9,183 nucleotides of DNA from an uncultured Paraprevotella sp. (GCA_900766785.1 CAAFWT010000207.1:1-9183), one strand, 5' to 3'; shown: positions 1-8,291, counted from the first letter of the stretch. Translations and numbers: made by a program. The notes: a model not told the origin generated them from the letters alone.

Positions 1-18
1 ACGACGCTCTTCCGATCT
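1..18. other. Illumina adapter remnant at contig end
   Basis: The first 18 bases, ACGACGCTCTTCCGATCT, are identical to the 3' end of the Illumina TruSeq universal/read-1 adapter. The ACGAC before the GCTCTTCCGATCT core separates it from the read-2 adapter, which shares only the core. This is library sequence left on a read and carried into the assembly, so genomic sequence starts at base 19. Confidence 0.96.
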
Positions 19-83
19 CTCGCTTTACTGACAACTACCACACTTGTAGAGCCGGAACGATTGTGCTTCTTGCGTACGTACAT
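19..83 (-). CDS. Transposase N-terminus, IS1634-type, cut by contig edge
   Basis: Reading the minus strand from the ATG at 83-81 gives 21 complete codons, MYVRKKHNRSGSTSVVVVSK followed by A, and then the adapter. The opening M-[YF]-V-R-K-K-x-N-x-S-G followed by a run of beta-strand residues is how I remember IS1634-family (IS4 superfamily, DDE) transposases of Bacteroidales beginning; no database was available to confirm it. The frame stays open upstream to another ATG at 149-147, adding 22 residues, but the 83 start fits the family better. Only the first few percent of a protein normally of roughly 500-600 residues is present. A repeated IS would explain why the assembly stops here. It is on the same strand as, and downstream of, the protease gene, with a terminator in between. 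Another protein with a similar basic start cannot be excluded. Confidence 0.6.
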
Positions 84-228
84 GGTGCAATGGTATACAT
101 TGTTTCGCTTGCGCCACCCAATCATTCTACGTAACTCTCTGATTATCATTGTGCGTCACCTAATGGCGAACAAAAGTGATGAAGTCAGGAAGAAGTATAT
201 ATATGATGTCTGATAAGGATTCTGCATG
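84..228. other. Noncoding stretch, probably IS end plus 3' flank
   Basis: No convincing gene lies here apart from the 22-codon in-frame upstream extension of the transposase (84-149). The outer end of the IS should fall somewhere in this stretch, but with only one end present its terminal inverted repeat and target duplication cannot be paired or placed. A minus-strand CACTTTTG at 178-171 differs by one base from the TAnnTTTG -7 consensus and could drive the transposase; this is weak. Confidence 0.4.
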
Positions 229-268
229 AAAAAGGTCCGCCCTTCGCATCGAAATGGAAGGACGGACC
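229..268 (-). terminator. Rho-independent terminator after the protease gene
   Basis: On the minus strand GGTCCGTCCTTC (268-257) pairs over 12 bp, with one U-G wobble, with GAAGGGCGGACC (245-234). The loop contains CAT-TTCG-ATG, which can extend the stem with a TTCG tetraloop. Five T residues follow (233-229). On the plus strand the wobble becomes a C-A mismatch and no T run follows, so the signal is directional. It begins about 50 nt past the protease stop codon, marks the probable end of the operon and insulates the transposase fragment beyond it. Confidence 0.88.
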
Positions 269-318
269 CTATGAACTTCGTCTGATTCCCGACGGAGGGG
301 AAGAAACGTGTGCCTGAA

Positions 319-2400
319 TTATCTTACAAGCACCTTCTTGCCATCACGGATATAGATACCTCTCTGGGGATGTTCCACCTTCTGACCCTGCAGATTATAG
401 GTTCCTGACTTCAGCTCAGAGACAGGGGACTGCTCCTGCTGTGGAACACTCTCCACAGGAAGCAGAGACTCATCGCCTACGTAGAAGTAATAGGTGGAGC
501 AATTCAGGTCACCCAACTGGTAATTCAGTCCTAAACTGGAGAAGGACAACACATAGGCCTTGTTCTCCTCCAGGGGAGTGGTGAAGCGGAAACTAAGGTC
601 GCTGAAGGTCTGCTCTTCGCCCTTCTTCATGGTGAGACTGGAAGAGATGGTGCAGGAACCCAGAGAAGAACCATCGTCCCAGTTGGATACCGAGCAGGAC
701 AACCTCTTCCTGGACACTGTGGCAAGAGCCTTCACGGTGACACTCAGTTGGGGATTGGTGGTCACCATGCCGTTCTCCTTGGAGAGTTCCACATGGGTAA
801 TCTGGAAGATGGGCACTGTACCAGCCAACGTCACCCGATAAGGAACGGCATCGGGAGGCATAGGCATCCTCTGCCATTTGCCCAGGGGAACGCCCTCACT
901 GCTGAGAGGGAGATAAGCGGGATAAATCTCATAGGTTCCATTCTCAGGAACGTAATCCAGGTTGAGCCCTATATAACTGTATCCGTAACCGGACTTGAGC
1001 GAACGTACTTTGGAACCAAAGCAGGGATACTCGGCACCTGTGTCCACATTACGAAGGATGGCACCCATGTCGGCATTCATAGGAATTACCGAAGAACCGC
1101 AGAACAGTCCACCAAGCAGATATGGGGTACCACGCGATACGGAACCCGAAACCTCCACATCCTTTGCAGAACAGAGGACGGCAGGACACTTCCCTTGAGA
1201 GGTCTCCACAAGTCCCATGGCCACCATGGAAACGTCGACCTTGGAACCTGGCTTGGCTGGCTGAATGCCTGTGATTATACTCTGCCCCTGGTCATAAGCA
1301 GCGGAACTGATACTGCCACCCGTACCATGATACTGAGGATGCAATGGATCGGCTCCTACCACCAGATAATAACCATTGGCCATACCGCTCCAGCCCCAGT
1401 TGAAATGGAAATAGCCCTTACCATCAAAGCCGTCACAGATGAAGGAGTGTCCCTCATTATTGCGTGTGTGGGCACTATAGAACATGGGGCGTCCCTGCGA
1501 CAACTCATCCAGAAGCATCTGTTGCCACTCATCATCGGTACATACGGCACGATAGGTCTGCTTGATGCCCTTGTCATAGCCGAAATAGTTGATCATGGCA
1601 GCGGCAGCATCAGAGTCATAGGCTCCACTGCCTGCCTCGGCATACTGCATATCCACAGCCACTCCGCAATGGTACATGAGCAAGGATACGGCATCGGCTT
1701 CCTCATCGGTAAAGGGCGTGTCCTCCATCTCAGAGGAACCATCTATGGCATGCACGCCATAGCAGTCCTTCATCTTATCCCAGGGATATTCGGTACTGCC
1801 AAAGTTGGCAGAGAGAAGAGTTCCTGTGGAGGCCGTATAGCTGTGTGAGCCGGTGCCGCGGGCAGGATACTTCCAGAAGTACATGAGCTGTGCCATGGCT
1901 GTGGCCACACATCCCACAGGCATATCCCGTTGCATCTTCTCCACACAGAGGCGGTTGTAGGGATCCATCTGGTCCCACTTGCTGCTGACAAGAGGTGCTA
2001 CGGCATTGCCCTGAATGGGAGCCTTCAAGGGCTTGCTGGAGAGAATTGTCTGCAAGGAACTCTCTTCGTAGAAGTCAAGCCACTCGCTCACCTGTGCTGG
2101 CATACGGTTCACATCAAAGGCATTGATACCGTAAGCCATCACTGCAGGCAGCAGGTCATCAGCTCCCAGGATGAGGGAACGTCCGTCATCAGCGTTTTGG
2201 AATATATAGAACAATCGCACGTCCTGCTGCTCTGCCGTATGCACCAAGCGCAACCGCTCCTTGCTCACACCCGCCACCTTCATCTTGCCTGCATTCAAGC
2301 GAGCCAATGCGGCCTCGGGAGACAACTGTTCGGCAACGGCTGATGTACTTATGGCCAACAGGAGCACCAACAGGGAAAAGACTTTTCTCATAGATTTCAT
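319..2400 (-). CDS. Secreted C10 family (streptopain-like) cysteine protease
   Basis: Papain-fold cysteine endopeptidase of MEROPS family C10 (SpeB type), 693 aa from the ATG at 2400-2398. A signal peptide (about residues 1-24, MRKVFSLLVLLLAIS then AVAEQ) is followed by a propeptide at about 26-125 of the C10/Spi type, then the catalytic domain at about 140-380. The nucleophile is Cys164 in VGCVATAMAQ and the catalytic His is His318 in GHSFICDGF, followed by NWGWSG (Trp335), all in the SpeB order. Residues of about 385-650 are beta-rich and unassigned. The C-terminus, YNLQGQKVEHPQRGIYIRDG then KKVLVR, is a tail common on exported Prevotella proteins and resembles a type IX sorting domain. The protein has 13 cysteines. 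The frame opens further to a TTG at 2475, but that would hide the signal peptide behind 25 residues; an ATG at 2391 (690 aa) is an equally good start. Last gene of the SusCD block. It should mature by propeptide cleavage and digest proteins outside the cell; the substrate is unknown. Confidence 0.93.
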   Translation of the reverse strand: MKSMRKVFSLLVLLLAISTSAVAEQLSPEAALARLNAGKMKVAGVSKERLRLVHTAEQQDVRLFYIFQNADDGRSLILGADDLLPAVMAYGINAFDVNRMPAQVSEWLDFYEESSLQTILSSKPLKAPIQGNAVAPLVSSKWDQMDPYNRLCVEKMQRDMPVGCVATAMAQLMYFWKYPARGTGSHSYTASTGTLLSANFGSTEYPWDKMKDCYGVHAIDGSSEMEDTPFTDEEADAVSLLMYHCGVAVDMQYAEAGSGAYDSDAAAAMINYFGYDKGIKQTYRAVCTDDEWQQMLLDELSQGRPMFYSAHTRNNEGHSFICDGFDGKGYFHFNWGWSGMANGYYLVVGADPLHPQYHGTGGSISSAAYDQGQSIITGIQPAKPGSKVDVSMVAMGLVETSQGKCPAVLCSAKDVEVSGSVSRGTPYLLGGLFCGSSVIPMNADMGAILRNVDTGAEYPCFGSKVRSLKSGYGYSYIGLNLDYVPENGTYEIYPAYLPLSSEGVPLGKWQRMPMPPDAVPYRVTLAGTVPIFQITHVELSKENGMVTTNPQLSVTVKALATVSRKRLSCSVSNWDDGSSLGSCTISSSLTMKKGEEQTFSDLSFRFTTPLEENKAYVLSFSSLGLNYQLGDLNCSTYYFYVGDESLLPVESVPQQEQSPVSELKSGTYNLQGQKVEHPQRGIYIRDGKKVLVR

Positions 2401-2417
2401 AAGTAATAAAGGATAAA

Positions 2418-2451
2418 GTAAAGAAAGGGGAGCACCCAGAAGCACTCCCCT
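2418..2451 (-). terminator. Terminator- or attenuator-like hairpin before protease
   Basis: On the minus strand AGGGGAG (2451-2445) pairs with CTCCCCT (2432-2426). Three further inner pairs, two of them wobbles that exist only on this strand, leave a 6-nt loop (TTCTGG). The sequence then runs TTCTTTAC, giving a broken T-rich tail. The structure lies in the 84-bp gap between the lipoprotein stop and the protease ATG and ends 25 nt before that start. No TAnnTTTG box lies between it and the gene, so it probably acts as a leaky terminator, attenuator or mRNA-processing/stability element inside the operon. Function is inferred from shape only. Confidence 0.6.
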
Positions 2452-2484
2452 CTCTTGATGTTTATCTATTGGCAAGAGTACTCA

Positions 2485-3309
2485 TTACTCTTCGTCCAGA
2501 TAGCTGGTCACTATGAAGTAATCAGGATAGATACCGAAGGAACCTGCAGATACAGTCCACTTGAAGTCGAAATAGAACACATCTGAACCATCGGTGTAAC
2601 CACCCTTCAGGAACAGGAACTCACTGTCTTTATCGGTAGTAACAGCTGATACCATGCCGTAAGTGGGATGAGAATATCCCGTGGTGTACTTATCACTCAT
2701 AACGAGTACCTGACCGGGATTGGTCTCAGTGCTACGATCCCACTTGAAGGTCAAGGGATAACCTGCAATCCATTCTGAGAAGCGGTACTGATCCAGCATG
2801 GGAGAATACTCCAAAACATCGTCCCAAGAAGCTCCAAAGAACTCTGTGACATATACACCCTCTGCAAATGGAACATAGTCCTCACGCAGAATGGTAATGT
2901 CAATCATGGGCACCAAGTCACCATCTTCATAGGTGTAGGGAGCGGTATATGCTTCGTCTACGGTTACCTGAACCTTATAGTTGGTGAAAGGTTCCATCTC
3001 CTTAGAGATAGCAATGGCATACTCTGCCTCTGCCTCATTTTCCTTGAAGGTGACTGTGGAAGCACCAGAGAAGATTCCCTGGGTACCACCCAACTTAACG
3101 GGAACCTGCAAAGCATTCGCTGTGTTGCCACTACGCACCAGTGTTACGTATACGGTATCCTCTGTGAGACCAATAACCTTGGAAGATTCATTGTCTTCAG
3201 AGAAATACACCTTGGTACTTGAATACTCAGGCTCAACATACTCCCTATCATGACATGACACCACCACCAAAGCGACGAGTGACAAGCAAATATATTTTAA
3301 TGCTTTCAT
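2485..3309 (-). CDS. Outer-membrane lipoprotein with Calx-beta-like domain
   Basis: Lipoprotein of 274 aa from the ATG at 3309-3307; a TTG two codons upstream is not needed. The signal peptide ends in VVVSC with the lipidated cysteine at position 19. The acidic and polar residues just after it (HDREYVEPE) fit the export signal that sends Bacteroidetes lipoproteins to the cell surface. Residues of about 32-102 (TVYVTLVRSGN, then STVTFKENEAEAEYAIAI) look like a Calx-beta or similar beta-sandwich domain. The C-terminal half (about 145-274) is rich in aromatics and strands and includes VSAGSFGIYPDYF. I do not recognise a precise family for it. Third gene after SusC and SusD, 32 bp behind SusD. 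Its place matches the accessory surface lipoproteins (SusE/SusF position) that help bind substrate, but sequence alone does not show a ligand. It could instead support assembly of the SusCD complex. Confidence 0.82.
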   Translation of the reverse strand: MKALKYICLSLVALVVVSCHDREYVEPEYSSTKVYFSEDNESSKVIGLTEDTVYVTLVRSGNTANALQVPVKLGGTQGIFSGASTVTFKENEAEAEYAIAISKEMEPFTNYKVQVTVDEAYTAPYTYEDGDLVPMIDITILREDYVPFAEGVYVTEFFGASWDDVLEYSPMLDQYRFSEWIAGYPLTFKWDRSTETNPGQVLVMSDKYTTGYSHPTYGMVSAVTTDKDSEFLFLKGGYTDGSDVFYFDFKWTVSAGSFGIYPDYFIVTSYLDEE

Positions 3310-3341
3310 AAACAATGTATGTTATTAATGAATGATGAATA

Positions 3342-4997
3342 TTAATCTGTTACACCGTCGCGAAGGGTACCATTCTGTGCAGGCACAGGCTGATTGCCAC
3401 CCTTATTGTCTTCAAGAGCACTGTTATTGTCCATCTCCTGCTGGGGGAAGCGAAGCAACATGTAGGGATCGCCATACTCCACATTGAACTGGAATGCGGT
3501 GGGATAAGGATTGCTTGAATCACCACTGTGGAAACGAACTACGGGCTTCTTGAGGCGCATGATATCGCTCATGGCGAAACCTTCACCCCAAAGCTCTACA
3601 CGACGCTGGAACCAAATCTCATTGGAAAGAGCTTCGGCAGGATCCAGAGCATTGGCCAACTTGGCAGAGATGCTGTAAGCAGGATCACGGTAAGTCTTCA
3701 CAAAGGTCTCAAGCACTTGCTTAGCCTCAGACTCCTTGCCGCTCTTGGCCAGACCTTCGGCCTTGATGAGATACATTTCCTCTACACGCATGAAGGGGAA
3801 GTCGCTGCTGTTGACCTCAGAACCTACACCGGTCTTCATACCGAACTTCACATTCACATAAGCATCAAAGGGCTCCTTCACGTCGGGAATGACCAGGCCA
3901 GGAATATCCTGACCAGATGCATCACCCCAGGTAAGACCATTCAGGTTGGGTGACTGTAAGTTGGCATCGAGCCACCAGCCCTTACGAACGTCGGTAGCAG
4001 GAATTTTGTCGAAGAGAAGCTTGTTGATGTGGGTCCAGCAACCTACACCTGCATAAGCATCGCCAGAGAAAGAAGAAAGCCAAGAACATACAGTGGCATA
4101 GCTATAAATGTTGGCCATATCCACGGTCATATCAGAGCCCCACATCCAGTTGTGCTCAGAGAGAACACAGAAGGCAGGAGTGCTGATTTCTGCCATAGAG
4201 GCAGGAGTGCAACCAGAGAGCTCAATGGCCTTCTGAGCATCCTCAGCAGCCTTGGCCCACTCTTCCATAGCCAGATAAGCACGTGCACGCAGACCATAAG
4301 CCACAGCTCCGCTCACCTGACTCTTGTTGGAAGGAGTGAAACCCTCCAGATGTTCACAAGCAAAGTTGAGGTCACTGAGAATCAAATCGTACACCTCAGC
4401 CACGGTAGCGCGAGGATTGTCGGCAGCATTGACGGTTTTCTCTGTTACGATGGGAACACAGAGATCATCCTTGTGGTCAACATAGTTGAACTGGAAGGCA
4501 GAAGCCAGCCACAAGTAATCATAAGCACGCAGGGCACAAGCCTGAGCACGATGATTGATAACGGTTTCGTCGGTAGACTCGGCAGAATAGTTTGTCAACA
4601 CGTCATTGGCAATCTTAATCTGCTTGTAAGGAGTGATGTAACGGATATAGGGGTTGGCATAGTTTGCGTTACGTGAACTCCACTCTCCACATGTACTGAA
4701 CCAGTTGTAACCGATATCAGCAATCCATGCATCACTTGCTTCCAAGTCGGCAGACAAGCACATCATGGGGAAAGCCCAGTCATCAGGACGACCGGCATTG
4801 AGAGCTCCCTGAGGCTCGGCCATCATAGAAAACATACCATTGAACAGAGCCTCGGCACGCTCAGGCACAGCCTGGTTGACGTCCTGCAACTGATCAGAAG
4901 TAAGACTGCCGCCCTCATACACCTGCTCATTCACTTCATCACATGCGGCAAACAGCAATGAAGCAAGAACAACAGCGGAATATATCTTTAGTTTCAT
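3342..4997 (-). CDS. SusD/RagB family nutrient-binding outer-membrane lipoprotein
   Basis: Surface lipoprotein of 551 aa that caps a SusC channel and binds the incoming nutrient. The signal peptide ends in LLFAAC with the lipid-bearing Cys19, followed by acidic residues. SusD landmarks appear in order: an N-terminal helical region at about 46-137; TPR-like helices at about 148-172 (ACALRAYDYLWLASAFQF), 198-217 and 228-261 (VAYGLRARAYLAMEEWAKAA); then the C-terminal signature FMRVEEMYLIKAEGLAKSGK at about 402-421 and WFQRRVELWGEGFAMSDIMR at about 462-481. Full length for the family. The ATG sits directly before a normal signal peptide and needs no adjustment. The gene starts 21 bp after the SusC stop, so the two are almost certainly co-transcribed and form one complex. 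Ligand specificity cannot be read from the sequence. The protease in the same operon favours peptides (as for RagB) over glycans, by inference. Confidence 0.95.
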   Translation of the reverse strand: MKLKIYSAVVLASLLFAACDEVNEQVYEGGSLTSDQLQDVNQAVPERAEALFNGMFSMMAEPQGALNAGRPDDWAFPMMCLSADLEASDAWIADIGYNWFSTCGEWSSRNANYANPYIRYITPYKQIKIANDVLTNYSAESTDETVINHRAQACALRAYDYLWLASAFQFNYVDHKDDLCVPIVTEKTVNAADNPRATVAEVYDLILSDLNFACEHLEGFTPSNKSQVSGAVAYGLRARAYLAMEEWAKAAEDAQKAIELSGCTPASMAEISTPAFCVLSEHNWMWGSDMTVDMANIYSYATVCSWLSSFSGDAYAGVGCWTHINKLLFDKIPATDVRKGWWLDANLQSPNLNGLTWGDASGQDIPGLVIPDVKEPFDAYVNVKFGMKTGVGSEVNSSDFPFMRVEEMYLIKAEGLAKSGKESEAKQVLETFVKTYRDPAYSISAKLANALDPAEALSNEIWFQRRVELWGEGFAMSDIMRLKKPVVRFHSGDSSNPYPTAFQFNVEYGDPYMLLRFPQQEMDNNSALEDNKGGNQPVPAQNGTLRDGVTD

Positions 4998-5018
4998 ACT
5001 TACTTATTCTTTTAATGA

Positions 5019-8000
5019 TTAAAACTTAACACTGAAACCAGCTACGATGCTACGTACGGGAGTGTAGTAGCCAGTGCTGTATCTGCCAGTACCGCTGGTC
5101 ATAGAGCCGATGCCCAAAGTGGTACGAGGATCAAGACCCTTGCGAGCACTTACGACTGCCAGGTTCTGTCCAGACAAATATACACGCAGAGAACCGATTC
5201 TGGCCTTGCTCAAGAGAGCCTTGGGGAAGGTGTAACCCAGAGTCAGGTTGTTCAGGCTCAGATAATTTGAGCTGGTCAGGAAATAGTCACAAGTGGTCTG
5301 TGCGAGAGCACCCCACATATCATCCTTCCAGAGAGGAATGTTGGAGTTGGGGTTGGTGGGAGACCATGCATTGAGCAGATCCTTGTGCATGTTGCTACCC
5401 TTCTGGTCCTGAGTCCACATCAGAGCCTGGTAAGCACCATCATAAACCTGTCCACCGAGCTGATAAGACAAGCTTGCGCTCAAGTCGAAGTCCTTCACGC
5501 GGAGTGAAGTACCGAAGCCGCCGAACAGTTTGGGCAGAGAAGAGCCGCACTCATACTTGGTGGCATCAGTAGCAGAAGTGGTGGTCACACGGTTGGTGGT
5601 CATAGTGTACTTACCCTTACCGAGTTCCTCAGCCTTTGCCTGTGAAATCTCATTACCCTGGAGGTCGAAGTAGTGGTTATCATCCTTATAATAGAGGGCT
5701 GCACCACAACTCTTGTCCACACCGGCATACTTGAGCATATAGGTCTCGTAGATAGAGCCACCCTCGCGCAGGATAGAGTTGCTGTACTTGATACCTTCCT
5801 CTGCATAAGCAGGATCCAGCTTCAGGATCTTGTTCTTGTAATGTGTGAAGTTGAGGTTCAGACTCCACTCCACGTCCTTGGTACGCACGAGCACGCCTTC
5901 CAAGTCAACCTCGATACCATGGTTCATCATGCTACCCACGTTGACAGGGAGCTGTACGTCGGTACCAAAACCAGAAGACAGGGGGAAGTCCTTATAGAAC
6001 AGCATGTCGGTGGTCTTCTTCACGAAGTACTCAACACTACCGTTCAAACGTCTCTTGAAGAAGTTGAAGTCGAAACCAACGTTTATGGAATGTATCTTCT
6101 CCCAAGTGAGCTCATCGTTACCCTTCTGGGTCAGAGTGGTACTGTACTCGCCTGTGGTGGGATTGTAAGAGGGAGAATACATATCGGCATATACATAGTA
6201 GCTGCCAAGGCCCTCGTTACCCTGCAGACCATAGCTGGCCTTGAACTTCAGGAGGTCAATCCACTCCTGGTCCTGCAGGAACTCTTCCTTGTTCATAGCC
6301 CAAGCAAAGCCTGCGCTACCGAAGTTACCCCAGCGATGACCGGGAGCGAAACGTGAGCATGCATCACGACGATAGCTTCCGTCCACGAAGAAACGGTCAT
6401 CGTAATCATACTGTGCACGCACGAACACACCCTCAGTCATATAGTTCTGAGTGTATGAACCTACAGAACGGTTGTCCTTACCCAGAGCATTGTTCAACTC
6501 ACCTACGAAGGGGTTGAAGAGGTGGTCACTGGAACCGCTTATGCTCTGAGACTTCAGGCGATACTGCTCATAACCGAGCAATGCATCCAGAGAGTGCTTG
6601 GAACCATTGAAGTCAGTCTTATAGTTGGCCAGGTACTGGTTGTTGACAGTGAATGTGCGGCCGTGAGAAGCAGAAGCAGCACCGTCATAAGCAGTCGCGC
6701 TACCGAATGCGCTAGAAAGAGCATTGCCACGGCTGTTGACACTGGTAACAGCGATGTTTGCTGTCAGGTTCAGACCTGTAACAGGAGTAATCACAGCGCT
6801 CCAGTTGCCGTTGAACATATCTCTGTAGTTCTTGGTACGGTCATAGACATTGTCGCGGATGGCGTTACCGGTCATACCAGTACGCTTGAAGTTGGTGGTG
6901 GTACCGCTATCATATACAGGTACACCATTCTGAGTCTTGATGCTTCCGTCGGCATTACGTACATACAAGGGATAGATGGGAGCCACGGTATTGGCAGCAT
7001 AGAACATATTGCCGCTGCTAGCCCAAAATGTGCCATAGTCAGGCTGCTGAGAATCAGAATAGGTATAGTTCATGTTGCTGGTGACGCGCAACCAGTTGCG
7101 AGCCTGATAGTCCACATTCACACGACCATTGTAACGCTTCAGACCAGAGTTGTCCACGATACCCTCATTGTTGAGGAAACCAACACCTGCATAGTAGCTC
7201 AGACGGTCGCTGGCACCGCTCAGGTTGATGTTGTACTCCTGACGGAAACCGTTGTGGATGGCCTGGTCGTACCAGTCATCGGGAGTATAGAAGAACTCAC
7301 CATCTGAGTAGCCCAGCTGTGCATGGGGGTTGAGACGGAAGTTGGTACCGATGAGATTCTCGCCCTTGGGCAAGGTATAAACCTGATAACCCAGACCGCC
7401 ATTGTTGGCATCAAGCAGACGATTGTTGGCATCAGCATAAGCCTCTGAAGCGCTCATACCGCTGTTGATGTTGGAGTTGTAGAGACGCTTGAAGAACATC
7501 TCATAATACTGACCGGGATCAGAAATCATGTCATAACGGGGAACCATAGCACTGTTGCTACCCCACTTGGCATCGAAGCTGATCTCTGCCTTCTGGTCAC
7601 GACCCTTCTTGGTGGTCACCAAGATAACACCATTGGCACCACGAGCACCATAGATGGCTGCTGAAGAAGCATCCTTCAGTACGGTGATGCTCTCCACATC
7701 GGCAGGATTGAGGCTGCTCAGACCACCCTCATAAGGTGAGCCATCAAGTACAATCAGAGGTGAATTGCTGGCATTGATGGAGCCGATACCACGAACAGTG
7801 ATACCAATACCGCTGCTGGTAGGGTCACCATTGTTATCTGTGAACTGCACACCGGGAGCAGTTCCCTGCAGGGCATTGGAAACACTGGTGGTAACCAGTT
7901 TCTCAATGTGGTCACTGCCAATTACCGCAGCAGAACCTGTGAAAGCACTACGCTTGGCAGTACCGTAGGCAACCACCATCACATCCTGCAAATCAGTAGC

Positions 8001-8291
8001 CACAGACTCCATATTAATGGTCATCTTTGCTGCGGACTTCACCTCTACAGGCTTCATACCCATGCATGTAACTACCAATGTGCTACCCCTGGAGGGAAGG
8101 TTCTTGAGGGTGAACTTACCATCCATGTCGGTCAAGACGCCCTGTGTGGTGCCCTTCACCTTCACAGTCGCTCCAACGAGAGGTTCGCCCGTCTCGCTAT
8201 CGACAACCATACCGGTCACCTGCTGCTGGGCGAAAGCGATGCCTGCACTCATAATTGCGCAAGCAAGGAACATAAGAATTTTCTTACCCAT
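5019..8291 (-). CDS. SusC/RagA family TonB-dependent outer-membrane transporter
   Basis: TonB-energised outer-membrane importer, 1090 aa from the ATG at 8291-8289. The signal peptide (MGKKILMFLACAIMSAGIAF, cleaved near AQ) leads into a carboxypeptidase-D-regulatory-like domain at about 24-98 (VTGMVVDSETGEPLVGATV). A TonB-box-like DVMVVAYG lies at 103-110 and the plug at about 115-230 with the family signature LDGSPYEGGLSSLNPADVES, then VLKDASSAAIYGARGANGVI. The remainder is the beta-barrel, ending in the terminal phenylalanine (SVKF) typical of BAM-assembled proteins. There is no N-terminal STN domain, so no direct anti-sigma signalling is expected. The frame also opens to ATGs at 8381/8378, which would add 30 very basic residues; I prefer 8291 because the signal peptide then starts at once. 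First gene of the operon; partner of the SusD protein 21 bp downstream. Confidence 0.95.
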   Translation of the reverse strand: MGKKILMFLACAIMSAGIAFAQQQVTGMVVDSETGEPLVGATVKVKGTTQGVLTDMDGKFTLKNLPSRGSTLVVTCMGMKPVEVKSAAKMTINMESVATDLQDVMVVAYGTAKRSAFTGSAAVIGSDHIEKLVTTSVSNALQGTAPGVQFTDNNGDPTSSGIGITVRGIGSINASNSPLIVLDGSPYEGGLSSLNPADVESITVLKDASSAAIYGARGANGVILVTTKKGRDQKAEISFDAKWGSNSAMVPRYDMISDPGQYYEMFFKRLYNSNINSGMSASEAYADANNRLLDANNGGLGYQVYTLPKGENLIGTNFRLNPHAQLGYSDGEFFYTPDDWYDQAIHNGFRQEYNINLSGASDRLSYYAGVGFLNNEGIVDNSGLKRYNGRVNVDYQARNWLRVTSNMNYTYSDSQQPDYGTFWASSGNMFYAANTVAPIYPLYVRNADGSIKTQNGVPVYDSGTTTNFKRTGMTGNAIRDNVYDRTKNYRDMFNGNWSAVITPVTGLNLTANIAVTSVNSRGNALSSAFGSATAYDGAASASHGRTFTVNNQYLANYKTDFNGSKHSLDALLGYEQYRLKSQSISGSSDHLFNPFVGELNNALGKDNRSVGSYTQNYMTEGVFVRAQYDYDDRFFVDGSYRRDACSRFAPGHRWGNFGSAGFAWAMNKEEFLQDQEWIDLLKFKASYGLQGNEGLGSYYVYADMYSPSYNPTTGEYSTTLTQKGNDELTWEKIHSINVGFDFNFFKRRLNGSVEYFVKKTTDMLFYKDFPLSSGFGTDVQLPVNVGSMMNHGIEVDLEGVLVRTKDVEWSLNLNFTHYKNKILKLDPAYAEEGIKYSNSILREGGSIYETYMLKYAGVDKSCGAALYYKDDNHYFDLQGNEISQAKAEELGKGKYTMTTNRVTTTSATDATKYECGSSLPKLFGGFGTSLRVKDFDLSASLSYQLGGQVYDGAYQALMWTQDQKGSNMHKDLLNAWSPTNPNSNIPLWKDDMWGALAQTTCDYFLTSSNYLSLNNLTLGYTFPKALLSKARIGSLRVYLSGQNLAVVSARKGLDPRTTLGIGSMTSGTGRYSTGYYTPVRSIVAGFSVKF

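Noticed and set aside
278..300. Small hairpins (cgtc...gacg, ttccc...gggaa) after the protease stop
   Set aside because: They are short, mutually exclusive and lack a T run; the 229-268 structure is far stronger.
748..1848. 366-codon plus-strand open frame opposite the protease gene
   Set aside because: It is fully antisense to a gene with clear C10 motifs, and its translation is low-complexity with many Ile, His and Gly and no recognisable domain: a shadow of the real frame.
2401..2475. TTG start extending the protease by 25 residues
   Set aside because: The extension runs through the hairpin before the gene and puts 25 unrelated residues ahead of a complete signal peptide; ATGs at 2400 or 2391 are better.
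3310..3315. TTG start two codons before the lipoprotein ATG
   Set aside because: The ATG at 3309 gives a standard lipoprotein signal peptide; the TTG adds nothing.
5673..7307. Long plus-strand open frames (227 and 261 codons) opposite SusC
   Set aside because: Both are antisense to a well-supported SusC barrel and read as repetitive Val/Ile/Thr-rich sequence without a signal, domain or start context.
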